DNA of 61,387 bases, from positions 1 to 61,387 of the forward strand of contig DASZTS010000048.1 of NCBI GenBank assembly GCA_035547915.1, written 5' to 3'. Under the pieces are notes generated by a model, which ran no database searches, was not told the origin of the DNA, and saw only the letters and a list, made by a program, of their open reading frames with translations. The stretch comes from DASSFG01 sp035547915 (GTDB taxonomy: Bacteria > Planctomycetota > Planctomycetia > Pirellulales > JAICIG01). Below, piece by piece: positions 1-8,684 of this stretch. Each line of letters starts with the position of its first letter. Positions within the stretch are counted from its first letter, which is position 1. The position numbers were made by a program, and so were the translations under genes.

Positions 1-293
1 TTACAGGTTCGCGCCGCGGCCCTGAGCGACGATGACCGGCTGGTCCGCCATCTTCGAAACCGTCCCGGCTATCCGTTCCTCCGCCGGCCCAGAGTATCCA
101 AACTACCGGTGTAAAACCTCCCGAACTTGGCGTGCACCCCGCGACATTCGCGGGGCCGCATGACGCCGGGTGCAAACAGCCGCCATGGCCCCGCCGTGGC
201 CATCGACGCACGAGCCCAAAAAGAGCGAGTCGCCACGTCGGGCACCGTCGACAGGCTTCGCGGCCCACGGCCGAACCGCCGACGCGAATCAAT
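1..293. other. Left-edge stretch without a convincing gene
   Basis: No credible gene seen. On the minus strand a stop codon sits at 1-3, preceded by an open stretch with only 16 codons after its first ATG and an in-frame stop about 34 codons upstream, so it is not called. Short plus-strand reading frames here are Arg/Pro-rich and look like chance frames in GC-rich DNA. The right end of the stretch meets the terminator of the neighbouring minus-strand gene. Confidence 0.5.
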
Positions 294-328
294 AAAAAAA
301 GGCGGCTGCCACCGCGGTGACAGCCGCC
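294..328 (-). terminator. Rho-independent terminator of the DUF1559 gene
   Basis: On the minus strand a GC-rich stem, GGCGGCTG paired with CAGCCGCC and continued inward by TCACC/GGTGG, is followed directly by seven T residues (plus-strand A run 294-300). It lies about 27 bases past the stop codon of the DUF1559 gene. A perfect stem plus T-tract is the classic intrinsic terminator. Confidence 0.9.
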
Positions 329-355
329 CAAGATCGCGGAAAATTTAAGCGACGC

Positions 356-1708
356 TTAGAAATCGCCGTTGATCGGCTCTCCGCCGTTCTTCGTGTTCAA
401 GCTCGCCCAAATCACCCATGTGATGCTGTTTTGCAGCGTACTCGTGTGACCGTCGGCAAACACGGCCAGAACGACGGACGGGTGGTTGCTATCGGGTCCA
501 GGCCAATTGGAGTTCGGCATGTACAACGCGTTGTAGAGAGGAGGCAGACCAACCACGCTGGCTTGTCCGACCGTCGAGTTGTACTCGAACCCAGACTGAT
601 TGCCAGTGTTCGGCATCGTGCCGGTGCCCGTACCGCAGGCACCGCCCGACGCGGCTGTGTATTTGCCTTGCGAGCAAGCGCCCGTGCCGGTGACCGTCTC
701 CGTCAAAGCAATAAGAGCTGAGCGGAAGACCATCGGCACATAGCCGCCACCCGAGGTCGAATAAAGGTTAGAACGTGATTTACCCTGACCACCGGCCGTC
801 AGGGCTTGCATCGCGGCGGGCGGCCAGTTTACTGTCGTCGAGCCGGGCAGACCCCAAATCTGTGGAATCGGTTCCACCGTCGTGTAGTACGGGGTGGTCG
901 CCGTACCGGTATAACCGCCCAAGTCGGACGAGAGCGTCGTGTTGTAGTTCGTCGTACCGGCTGCGGTCGGCGCCGCAACACTCGAGGCCGTTACCTCGGC
1001 GACCGCGATCGTATTCGACGTCCCGTCCTTGATGGCACCGAATGCGGAAGGCTCGTTGAACGCGAAGATACCCTTGGTGCCGAACGGAGCCCCGGTCGAG
1101 GCCTCGGAGGCCGATCCCTGTCGCGGCGCATTGCCGTAGAAACCCACGCCGATGCTGCCGGCGTAATTCGTCCACATCATGAACGCGGGCAAATCGAGGG
1201 GCCCGTTGAACGTGTTGTCCGAAGGACAGCGGTAGGGCGGAATCTGCTGCTGCTGGATGTAGCCGAAGTAGGCCGGGGGCGAGATCACCGCAGACCCGAC
1301 GCCGTACTGCTGGCTCTGACCCCAGAGGGCGAACCGCTTGTTGATGGCCGCGTACAGCGGAGCTTGCTCGATCTGCGGCAAAATGCTGACGGTCCACGGG
1401 AAGTGGTAGGCCGTCTGCGAGGTTGCACTCGACGCAGCGAAATTGCTGCTAGGGAATTGTCCCCACAGACCATCCGGCGGGAAGTACTTGTTGATGTCCG
1501 CGTACGTCTGCAAACCCAACCCGATCTGCTTCAAATTGTTGTTGCACTGGCTGCGGCGAGCCGCTTCGCGTGCGGCCTGCACGGCCGGCAACAACAAGGC
1601 GATCAAGATGCCAATAATGGCGATCACCACCAACAACTCGACCAGCGTGAAACCACGCGGTCGCCCTGGTCGCGAATGCGACCTAGCACGAACAAATTGT
1701 TCAAACAT
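356..1708 (-). CDS. DUF1559 prepilin-like protein
   Basis: A 450-residue protein of the DUF1559 (SBP_bac_10) family, very abundant in planctomycetes. The N-terminus has a type IV pilin/pseudopilin processing site, RGFTLVELL, at about residues 18-26, followed by a hydrophobic helix and the typical AAREAARRSQC stretch. The C-terminal half contains the FADGH motif usual for the family. Such proteins are probably cleaved by a prepilin peptidase and stay anchored at the cytoplasmic membrane; their exact role is not established. It is a single gene with its own terminator just downstream. The Ser/Thr/Gly-rich middle is typical of an exported domain. Family assignment is firm, function is open. Confidence 0.93.
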   Translation of the reverse strand: MFEQFVRARSHSRPGRPRGFTLVELLVVIAIIGILIALLLPAVQAAREAARRSQCNNNLKQIGLGLQTYADINKYFPPDGLWGQFPSSNFAASSATSQTAYHFPWTVSILPQIEQAPLYAAINKRFALWGQSQQYGVGSAVISPPAYFGYIQQQQIPPYRCPSDNTFNGPLDLPAFMMWTNYAGSIGVGFYGNAPRQGSASEASTGAPFGTKGIFAFNEPSAFGAIKDGTSNTIAVAEVTASSVAAPTAAGTTNYNTTLSSDLGGYTGTATTPYYTTVEPIPQIWGLPGSTTVNWPPAAMQALTAGGQGKSRSNLYSTSGGGYVPMVFRSALIALTETVTGTGACSQGKYTAASGGACGTGTGTMPNTGNQSGFEYNSTVGQASVVGLPPLYNALYMPNSNWPGPDSNHPSVVLAVFADGHTSTLQNSITWVIWASLNTKNGGEPINGDF

Positions 1709-1952
1709 CTACACACCTACGGGTAAAGAGGAAAGAAAAAATGACACCCCAACGCGATACAATACCACGGATTGTCGACTGTGTCCACAAAATCATAGAC
1801 CCAATTCCGGGGTATTAGCGAATCCACCCAACGTGACCGGTTTGCGTTGTCGCGTGTTTGGTTAATTTGGCCGGTTTAACCGTATGCTCGGGGTGGTGGT
1901 ATCGGGGCCTATTTGCCGTTGGCGGGCCGGCCGCTACGATTGAGGGGCTGCC

Positions 1953-2027
1953 CGGGGCGTGGCGCAGTCTGGCTAGCGCGTCTGGTTTGGGACCAGAAGG
2001 TCGCAGGTTCGAATCCTGTCGCCCCGA
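1953..2027 (+). tRNA. trnP(UGG): tRNA-Pro (anticodon UGG)
   Basis: A 75-base cloverleaf. The acceptor stem is CGGGGCG (1953-1959) paired with CGCCCCG (2020-2026), with discriminator A2027. The anticodon stem TCTGG/CCAGA encloses the loop TTTGGGA, giving anticodon TGG at 1988-1990. The T-arm GCAGG-TTCGAAT-CCTGT has one G-U pair. The 3' CCA is not encoded. A T-rich stretch follows and could end transcription. No phage or integrase gene lies beside it. Confidence 0.97.
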
Positions 2028-2150
2028 CTTTTTTCAGAAGCAAAGCCCCTACGGCGTATCAGCCGATGGATTTGTTTGCTTGATTTGCCACCATTTTTGA
2101 CGTTTTGCTCGGGGAATGATCCCCCTGCAAGCATGGGTATTTCTCGGAGA
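2028..2150. other. Spacer between the tRNA and a gene relic
   Basis: Holds a short T-run directly after the tRNA (2029-2034) and nothing else recognised. Together with the relic and repeat that follow, it forms a 480-base stretch without an intact gene between the tRNA and the histidine kinase. Confidence 0.4.
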
Positions 2151-2320
2151 TCACAGCAAATCCTTATCGTATCGCGTGTTGTCGAGTTCGAACGCAGGCA
2201 AGGCCATCCACCGGCCCTTCTCGGTAATCGGCACTCGGCCATAACCCGCGATAGCTGGACACCATGAACTGCACGGGGTTGCGCCAGCTAATCGCTGCCT
2301 TTTCCAAGCGGACGGGTTGT
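2151..2320 (-). pseudogene. Possible frameshifted relic of a gene C-terminus
   Basis: Reading the minus strand, one frame gives a protein-like stretch (LKQPVRLEKAAISWR, then NPVQFMVSSYR) and a frame shifted by one base continues with GYGRVPITEKGRWMALPAF and ends in DKDLL before a stop at 2151-2153. Removing one G near 2236 would join them. The upstream side stops at the structured repeat at 2325, as if the repeat or a rearrangement had cut the gene. I do not recognise the family. The reading rests on how protein-like the joined sequence looks, so confidence is low. Confidence 0.3.
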
Positions 2321-2324
2321 TTAA

Positions 2325-2429
2325 GAGCGGCTGACAGAACCCGAAAGTCCGAGCACCTTGGGCGCAAGAATCGGCCGTGAAACGCCGATTCCTGTGAAGC
2401 TAGATCCGGTTTTGTCGGTTGCTCTAAGA
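2325..2429 (+). repeat. Structured dispersed repeat, copy 1
   Basis: A 105-base element that recurs at 36762-36864 in the same orientation. Its ends, GAGCGGCTGACAGAACC and GGTTTTGTCGGTTGCTC, can form 17 consecutive pairs if G-U pairs are allowed on this strand. Inside, GAATCGGC and GCCGATTC form an 8-bp hairpin around the loop CGTGAAAC, which is identical in both copies. A further GGTTTTGTCGG at 2470-2480 may be debris of another copy. It sits just past the 3' end of the histidine kinase gene. It could be a small non-autonomous mobile element or a REP-like structured repeat. Confidence 0.75.
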
Positions 2430-2507
2430 AGCGTTCTTTGACCGTCGGCCATCTTCTTCGCTGGCAGCGGGTTTTGTCGGTGATGATGGAACGCGCAATC
2501 CATTTCC

Positions 2508-5402
2508 CTACGGAAACCGTCTTCTTAGCTCTTCGAGGAGCCCGTGCAGCACCTTCACATCGAGTGGCTTCACCAAGTGCCGGTCAAATCCAGCTTCAGC
2601 CGAGCGCCGCCGATCCTCCTGCTGTCCCCATCCCGTCAGGGCGATAAGCATCGTGTTTTGCAACGCCGGTAGCTCACGGAGCCTCATTGCCACTTCGTAG
2701 CCGTCCATGCCCGGCATACCAATGTCCAGCAGTACTGCGTCGGGAATGAATTCCTTGGCAATCTCAAGTGTGGCCATGCCGCTATAGGCGATCCGCACGT
2801 GGTGGCCTTGCAATTGCAGCAGCGTCCCCAAGCTGTTCGCCGCGTCGTGGTTGTCATCCACGATCAGCAACCGAAAGCCGGATGGCGCTGCGCGCTCCTC
2901 GGCAGCCACGGCATCTCTGCCAATTCCATTCGGTTCACCAGAAGACAGCGGTAGACGTACGATAAACTCGCTGCCTTGACCGGGGCCATTGCTGCGCGCC
3001 TCGATGCTACCGTTATGCAGCTCTACGAGATTCCGTACCAGCGTCAGGCCGATACCCAGTCCACCCTGCGAGCGGACAACCGCCTGGTTCGCCTGCACGA
3101 ACAAATCGAAGATACGGTCCTTCGTCTCGGCCGGAATGCCGATACCGTTATCTCGCACGATCAGAAGCACGCTCTCGCCATCGCGCTTCGCCTCGACTTC
3201 GATCAGCCCGCCCGGTTCCGTGTATTTCGCCGCGTTGGTGAGCAAGTTGACAACGACCTGTGAGAGCCGCACGGGATCGGCAGGCAGCACCAGAGATTCC
3301 TCAGGCAGTCGAATGTGAAGGTGATGTCGGTGGGTGTCGATGAGCGGCTGTACGGTTTCTAATGCCCGCGCGATCACGGTTGCGAGTTCGATGCGTTCCT
3401 TCCGTAGATCGATCTTGCCCCGCATCACGCGGGACACGTCCAGAAGATCGTCCACCAGCCGCACGAGGTGGTGTATCTGGCGTTCCATCAGGTCGCGCGC
3501 GTGTTGAGCGACCTCAGCGTCGACGCGCGGCATCTTCAGGATTTCGAGCGAGTTGCGAATCGGCGCGAGCGGGTTGCGCAGCTCATGCGCCAGAGTGGCC
3601 AGAAACTCATCCTTTCGCTGATCCGCTTCGCGCAGTGCCTGGTAGAGCTGCGTATTTTCGATCGCGACCGATGCACGACGCGCCAGATCCATAGCCAGCG
3701 CAAGGTCATCGTCCTTGTACCGACGACCGGATTCCGAGGTCGCGAACGTGAGAACTCCGACCGTCGTGCCGGACACGGTGAGCGGCACGCAGACGTAGGA
3801 CTTGAGCCCCAGCGAGCGCATCAGTTGCAGATGCCTTTCGTCTCGCGCTCCCTTTACCAGAAGCTCGTCGGTAAGGTTAGTCATAATCACCGGCTCGCCG
3901 GTGCGAAAGACGGCGCCGATCCCACCCTTCGCATCTGGCTTGGGAGGATAGTCGCGCATCAGTTCCTGAGCCAACTCAACCTGATGCGGGTCGGTATTTG
4001 CCACCGCGAGGCGCTCCAAGACACCGTCGTGCTGCCAATCAACCGCGGCCCAATCAGCAAAAAAAGGAACAGCAAGGTTCACGATTTTTTGCAATGTGCT
4101 TTCAAAATCCACAATGCTGGCCAGCGCCGCACTGGCCTCGGCGAGATAATGGGACGACTCCTGGGCACGTTTCTGCTGATGGATGTCTGTGCTGCTGCCG
4201 AACCAGCGGCTGACGTTGTCTGCCTCATCGCGGACGGCGATCGTGCGCATCAAGTGCCAGCGGAATTCTTGCTCGCGGCGATCGAGCCACCGAACTTCCG
4301 TCTCAAACGATAAACCGCTTGTCAGCGACGCAGCCCATCGTTCACGGGCTTTTCCGGCATCATCGGCATGCATCAGCACCCACCAGTCATCCATGGAAGC
4401 CGTTGGTGGCAACCCGGTGAGCTCCGTCCATTGGCGGTTGAGGTAGTCAATCTGGCCATCAGGTCGAGCAGTCCATATGATCTGCGGCAGCGCTTCGGCA
4501 AGGTATCGAAACTGCTGTTCGCTCCGTCGTATCGCCTGCTCCGCCATTTCCCTCTCGGTCACGTCCCGGAAAACGAGCACGCAGCCGATGACATCGCCGT
4601 TGGCGTCGCGGATCGGCGCAGCGCTGTCGTCGATCGGCCGCTCCGTCCCGTCCTTGCTGATCAGAACGGTGTGGTTTGCCAGACCGATGATCATGCCTTC
4701 TTCGAGCGCGCGCAGGGCGGGATTCTCAACTGGACGACGCGTTTCCGCATTCACAATGTGGAAGATGTCTGCCAGAGGAGAACCCATGGCCTCGACGGCG
4801 GTCGCGCCAACGAGTCTCGCCGCGACCTCATTCAAGAATTCAACCCGCCCTTCGGCATTGGTCGCGATGACAGCATCGCCAATGCTGGCCAGGGTGACCC
4901 GCAGCCGCTCGCGCTCCTCATGGATCTGGTGCGCATTCTCCTCCGCTGCGTGCCGCGCCGCGCTTTCTTCGATCAGCCTGCGCGCGTTTTCCTCTGCTCG
5001 TTTTCGCTCGGTCAGATCCCTCGTCACCTTGGAGAAACCACGGAAATTCCCTTCTTGGTCATTCAGCGCCGTGATGATGACGTTCGCCCAAAACAGCGTG
5101 CCGTCCTTGCGGACCCGCCACCCTTCATCTTCGAAGCGCCCCTCAGCCTTGGCGACCGTCAATTCGTGAGCTGGCCAGCCGCGGTCAATGGCCTCTTGCG
5201 GATAGAACCGCGAAAAATGCTCGCCGATGATCTCGTCCGCGCTATAGCCTTTGAGCCGCTCCGCACCAGTGTTCCACGTGAGGATATGCCCCGTGGGGTC
5301 GAGCATGAAAATTGCGTAGTCGATCGTCCCCTCAACGAGAAGTCGAAACAGGTCGGATTCATGGCTGGGCCCCTCTCCGTGGCCCGCGCGCGGCGTAGTC
5401 AT
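2508..5402 (-). CDS. Hybrid sensor histidine kinase (3 PAS, GAF, HisKA, HATPase, REC)
   Basis: A 964-residue soluble hybrid kinase. In order: three PAS domains (about 18-135, 165-290, 295-412), a GAF domain (about 420-590), the dimerisation/phosphoacceptor domain with H606 in LAHELRNPLAP, an ATPase domain with N-box NLLTNAAKY (about 720) and DNGIGIP (about 751), and a C-terminal receiver with the acidic pair DD (849-850), phosphoacceptor D893 in LLDIGMPG and the conserved Lys in LVKPLD. No membrane helix is visible, so it probably senses a cytoplasmic signal; the first PAS resembles redox- or light-sensing PAS domains, but the ligand cannot be read. No response regulator gene is adjacent. It appears to be a single transcription unit; the 349 bases upstream hold its promoter. 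Confidence 0.93.
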   Translation of the reverse strand: MTTPRAGHGEGPSHESDLFRLLVEGTIDYAIFMLDPTGHILTWNTGAERLKGYSADEIIGEHFSRFYPQEAIDRGWPAHELTVAKAEGRFEDEGWRVRKDGTLFWANVIITALNDQEGNFRGFSKVTRDLTERKRAEENARRLIEESAARHAAEENAHQIHEERERLRVTLASIGDAVIATNAEGRVEFLNEVAARLVGATAVEAMGSPLADIFHIVNAETRRPVENPALRALEEGMIIGLANHTVLISKDGTERPIDDSAAPIRDANGDVIGCVLVFRDVTEREMAEQAIRRSEQQFRYLAEALPQIIWTARPDGQIDYLNRQWTELTGLPPTASMDDWWVLMHADDAGKARERWAASLTSGLSFETEVRWLDRREQEFRWHLMRTIAVRDEADNVSRWFGSSTDIHQQKRAQESSHYLAEASAALASIVDFESTLQKIVNLAVPFFADWAAVDWQHDGVLERLAVANTDPHQVELAQELMRDYPPKPDAKGGIGAVFRTGEPVIMTNLTDELLVKGARDERHLQLMRSLGLKSYVCVPLTVSGTTVGVLTFATSESGRRYKDDDLALAMDLARRASVAIENTQLYQALREADQRKDEFLATLAHELRNPLAPIRNSLEILKMPRVDAEVAQHARDLMERQIHHLVRLVDDLLDVSRVMRGKIDLRKERIELATVIARALETVQPLIDTHRHHLHIRLPEESLVLPADPVRLSQVVVNLLTNAAKYTEPGGLIEVEAKRDGESVLLIVRDNGIGIPAETKDRIFDLFVQANQAVVRSQGGLGIGLTLVRNLVELHNGSIEARSNGPGQGSEFIVRLPLSSGEPNGIGRDAVAAEERAAPSGFRLLIVDDNHDAANSLGTLLQLQGHHVRIAYSGMATLEIAKEFIPDAVLLDIGMPGMDGYEVAMRLRELPALQNTMLIALTGWGQQEDRRRSAEAGFDRHLVKPLDVKVLHGLLEELRRRFP

Positions 5403-5751
5403 GGGGGTTCCTCGTGAAAAAAAGAAAGCCCAACGCTGGGCGAAGGGTAGGCGGAGATATCACGCCATCCCGGCGGCAACAGACAAAATCTTACTGAGAG
5501 GACTGCGATGATGCTACGGCGAACGAGTCGCTTACGTCGCCACAGCCCTTGGATTTTGGTCCCGCAAAATCGCTGCCGGATGAAACGTCCGTCTCATTAT
5601 TTCCTCCGTCCCTGTTCCACACGCGATCACTTCCGATGCGGCGATATGCAATCGCAAGCGACTCTATTCGGTGTCAGGCCGAGGATGTCGCCATGAAGGG
5701 CCCTCAAAATCGGGTACAACATGGGGAATGAGGCGCACGAGAAAAGCCTCA
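5403..5751. other. Intergenic stretch upstream of the histidine kinase
   Basis: A 349-base region between the kinase start and the end of the next minus-strand gene. It must contain the kinase promoter, but no -35/-10 pair stood out. No RNA, hairpin terminator or convincing small gene was seen. Confidence 0.4.
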
Positions 5752-6708
5752 TCAAGGTGGCGGCGGGGCGGGCGCTACGCTCGCCACGGACCCTTTAGCC
5801 TTCTCTGATGAGAAGATGTAGAGCACCCCGAGCACGCACCCCAAGGTTTCGAGGGCGAAGTGCTTGTAGTTTATGGTCCACGACAACCATGGCCCGCCCG
5901 TCGCCAGCACGTGAGCCCAGAAAGAGAGCGGGATGTGCAGAGTGGCGAGAATGATCGCCGTCGTAAGGCGAAAGCGTGGAGCGAGCGTCGCCCCCACGAC
6001 GACGAAGGCTGCCTCCCGGAGCACGTAGAAGATGAGCATCGACACCAGGCCCTGAACGACGGCGAGCGGAACCGGCCGGATGGCCCACGCCTCCGGAACC
6101 AGCGCGGAATAAACGAGCGTGTCCAACGCGGAGCAGACGAGTGCCAGTACGGCAGCCCAGCGCAACCAGCGGATCAGTGTTTTCGTCGCCAAAGTCGCTG
6201 GCTTGGTGTCCGCCGACGCGGGAGACAACTCCTCCGGCGATGACCGTGAAGGCAGTACGCTCGCCGCAGATCGTTTAGTCTTCTCCGACCAGAAGATATA
6301 GGCCACGCCGAGCAGGGCCCCCAAGGTTTCGAAACCGAAGTGAACGTAGTCCGCGCGGCCTTCGAGCAAAACAAGCTCGTCGAAGCTCACCCGTGACAGC
6401 ACATTATTCCAGAAAGAGAGCGGCACATGCACGGCGAACAGAACGATGGCCGTCGTGATGCGCGCCCGTGGCGCAATCATCGCGCCTACGACGACGAAGG
6501 CCGCATCCTTGAGCACATAGAAGAGAAGCTGGAAGACCAGGTTTTGAACAACGGCGAGCGGAGCCGGCCGGAGGGGCACCCACCGCTGCCCGCCCAGCGC
6601 GGCGTAGACGAGTGCGTCGAGCGCTGACCAGACGAGCGCCAGCACGGCGGCCCATCGCAACCCGCAGATCACCGTTCTTGCTGCCGTCAGCACGAATGAC
6701 GACTTCAT
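5752..6708 (-). CDS. Membrane protein made of two duplicated halves
   Basis: A 318-residue integral membrane protein whose halves (about 8-155 and 178-310) align throughout. Each has LRWAAVLALV, then SALD(A/T)LVY(A/S)AL, then PLAVVQ, then FYVL(K/R)(D/E)AAFVVVGA, then an ETLG...LGV..IF.SEK ending. Each half has about four hydrophobic segments. The similarity is also plain in the DNA, so the duplication is fairly recent or under selection. A charged, Ser/Pro-rich linker (about 150-177) joins the halves. I do not recognise the family; duplicated bundles of this kind occur in transporters and pseudo-symmetric membrane proteins. It is divergent from the YjbQ-family gene. Confidence 0.8.
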   Translation of the reverse strand: MKSSFVLTAARTVICGLRWAAVLALVWSALDALVYAALGGQRWVPLRPAPLAVVQNLVFQLLFYVLKDAAFVVVGAMIAPRARITTAIVLFAVHVPLSFWNNVLSRVSFDELVLLEGRADYVHFGFETLGALLGVAYIFWSEKTKRSAASVLPSRSSPEELSPASADTKPATLATKTLIRWLRWAAVLALVCSALDTLVYSALVPEAWAIRPVPLAVVQGLVSMLIFYVLREAAFVVVGATLAPRFRLTTAIILATLHIPLSFWAHVLATGGPWLSWTINYKHFALETLGCVLGVLYIFSSEKAKGSVASVAPAPPPP

Positions 6709-6951
6709 GGTGCGAAGGACGTCCTTGGCCGGCGTGGGTGACTGGCCGGCCTTGAAGAACTCTTTGGGCTGATTCTTGAGACGGCGGGCTCAGCCCTTTC
6801 GTCGGACGCAGAATTGCCCCGAACGCTGGGCATTAGGTTACCAAGGTCCGCGCGCGGTTTCCAACCGTTTGTATTATCGGGATAACGGCAAGCAGGCGGT
6901 ACCTTCGGCGATGGCTGAAAGTTAAGCTGACATCAAAACAAGAGCATCGCT

Positions 6952-7374
6952 ATGAAAACTCTGACCAAAGAACTCTGGATGAACGTGCCCGAGCGGCGGG
7001 CGATCGTGTCGCTGCACAAGGAGGTCGAGCGCCTGGTCGAAGAAAGCGGCGTGCGCGAAGGACTGGTGCTGGTGAACGCCATGCACATCACCGCCTCCGT
7101 GTTCATCAACGACAACGAATCGGGTCTGCACCATGATTACGAGGTCTGGCTCGAGAAGCTCGCTCCGTTCGACGCCTCGTCCGGCCGTTACCATCACAAC
7201 CGTACGGGCGAAGACAACGCCGACGCCCACATGAAACGGCAGATCATGGGCCGCGAGGTCGTCGTCGCCATCACGGACGGCAAGCTGCATCTCGGCCCTT
7301 GGGAGCACATCTTCTACTACGAGTTCGACGGTCGCCGCCGCAAACGAGTACTCGTCAAGATCATCGGCGAATGA
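6952..7374 (+). CDS. YjbQ/UPF0047 family protein
   Basis: A 140-residue protein matching the UPF0047/YjbQ family in length and motifs: the HITASVFINDNE block (about 45-56), HHDY, the H-rich segment YHHNRTGEDNADAHMKR (about 83-99), and the C-terminal GPWEHIFYYEFDGRRRKRV. Members form trimers with a conserved His/Asp/Glu metal site; weak thiamine-phosphate synthase activity has been reported for some, but the physiological role is unclear. The start gives a full-length family member. Downstream the inverted repeat CGGAGCG/CGCTCCG (7394-7421) could end transcription, though it has no T-tract. Confidence 0.93.
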   Translation: MKTLTKELWMNVPERRAIVSLHKEVERLVEESGVREGLVLVNAMHITASVFINDNESGLHHDYEVWLEKLAPFDASSGRYHHNRTGEDNADAHMKRQIMGREVVVAITDGKLHLGPWEHIFYYEFDGRRRKRVLVKIIGE

Positions 7375-7530
7375 CAGACATGCCGGCGAGATGGCGGAGC
7401 GACGAGTTGGTTGGCGCTCCGTTGCGATAGGGCCATCACCGGCGATTCGCCGGCCTCCACGGTTCGTTAAACGGTGGTAGACTGGAGGGGTAGGCTTCCG
7501 GGCTGCATTCTATTCGTGGAAGGGCGGACG

Positions 7531-8580
7531 ATGGTGCGTCTATTTCCGTCGATGATCTTGGTGGTCGCGGTGGCGTGTGCGCCCGCGTGGTTCCCGGCAG
7601 TCGGCGCGGCCGCCGAGGCCCGCGTGGAAGTCGAACTGGTCACCTCGCCCACGTTTCCTGCAATCGCGCAGCAACAATGGTATCAGCTCCTCTCGGAGCT
7701 GCGCGTCGACGGTCTGCGGATTCGCAAAGCCGCCGCCGATGACAAGACAGAAGTCAAAACGACCGGCACGAAAACGACGCCCACCTACCACGTCGTGGGC
7801 GTGCTCACGTCGGCCGGTCAGCTCGAATTGCCCGGTGGAAAATTCTCGCAGCGCGACCGCGGTCCGTTGGCCGATTGGCTCAAGAACCTGCGCGCCAACG
7901 GCCCATCGTCGGCCGGTGGTAGCAAGTCGCCCTTCGGCCTGACGCAAAAGCAGTTCGCGGCCGTGAACGCCGATCTGGCGAACCGCGTCGCGTTCAGCAC
8001 CGAAGGGCTCACGCCTGCCGAAGTGCTCGACAAGCTCGGCGCCACACTCAATTATTCTGTGGTAGTCGATCGGTCGATGAAACAGCAACTCGCCGCTGCC
8101 GAGCCGGTCAGCGATGAGCTCGAAGGGCTAACGGCCGGCGCGGCCATCGCCTACGTATTGCGATCGGAAGGGCTGGGCCTTTTACCGCGGGCCGGGAGCA
8201 AGCAGCCCGAATACGCGGTGGTGAAGCCTGCGGCCAAACAGACCACCTGGCCCGTCGGCTGGCCGTTGGGAGACCGCAAGCCGCACGATGTCTTGCCCAA
8301 GTTGTTCGAGACGCTCAACGCCGAGATCGACGTCCCGCTGACCGACGTGATCGATAGCATCGCGGAACGGTTGGACGTCGTCGTGCTCTACGACCACTAT
8401 GCCCTGGCTCGACAAGGGATCGACCTCGCGAAGCTCAACAGCCGGTTCCCCGCGAGTAAGACGTGGTATGCCAAGGTCGTCGACCGGGTGCTCCACCAAT
8501 CGGGCCTGACCGGCGAATGGCGGCTCGACGACGCCGGCAAACCGCTGCTTTGGGTGACGACGCTCAAGCCGGTAAAATAG
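7531..8580 (+). CDS. Exported protein with two STN/secretin-like modules
   Basis: A 349-residue protein. The ATG at 7531 is chosen because a signal peptide starts there (MVRLFPSMILVVAVACA...AAAEA), while the in-frame ATG at 7474 would add 19 residues with no membrane character. After a region of unknown fold, two similar modules follow: VAFSTEGLTPAEVLDKLGATL (split here as VAFSTEGLTP and AEVLDKLGATL) at about 168-187, and IDVPLTDVIDSIAERLDVVV (about 272-291). Both resemble the secretin/TonB short N-terminal (STN) fold, which forms small periplasmic beta-alpha modules. No secretin channel domain is present. Probably a periplasmic or surface protein; the partner is unknown. Confidence 0.75.
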   Translation: MVRLFPSMILVVAVACAPAWFPAVGAAAEARVEVELVTSPTFPAIAQQQWYQLLSELRVDGLRIRKAAADDKTEVKTTGTKTTPTYHVVGVLTSAGQLELPGGKFSQRDRGPLADWLKNLRANGPSSAGGSKSPFGLTQKQFAAVNADLANRVAFSTEGLTPAEVLDKLGATLNYSVVVDRSMKQQLAAAEPVSDELEGLTAGAAIAYVLRSEGLGLLPRAGSKQPEYAVVKPAAKQTTWPVGWPLGDRKPHDVLPKLFETLNAEIDVPLTDVIDSIAERLDVVVLYDHYALARQGIDLAKLNSRFPASKTWYAKVVDRVLHQSGLTGEWRLDDAGKPLLWVTTLKPVK

Positions 8581-8684
8581 GATATTGGTCTTCCGATCTG
8601 GGCCTGCACCAGCGGCGGCAGCACGAGCAAGAAGCCTGAATCCGAACCCGCCAACCGCGGTTAATCGGCCGTCATTGGCTCGAT

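Noticed and set aside
1..120. Short minus-strand frame ending with a stop at 1-3
   Set aside because: Only 16 codons from its first ATG and closed upstream by a stop; no ribosome site, so not called as a gene.
806..1726. Long plus-strand frame opposite the DUF1559 gene
   Set aside because: Arg-rich composition and exact overlap with a clear antisense family gene; a GC-rich shadow frame.
1953..2507. tRNA-Pro as an integration site for a mobile element
   Set aside because: No integrase gene nearby and no second copy of the tRNA 3' end was seen in the window.
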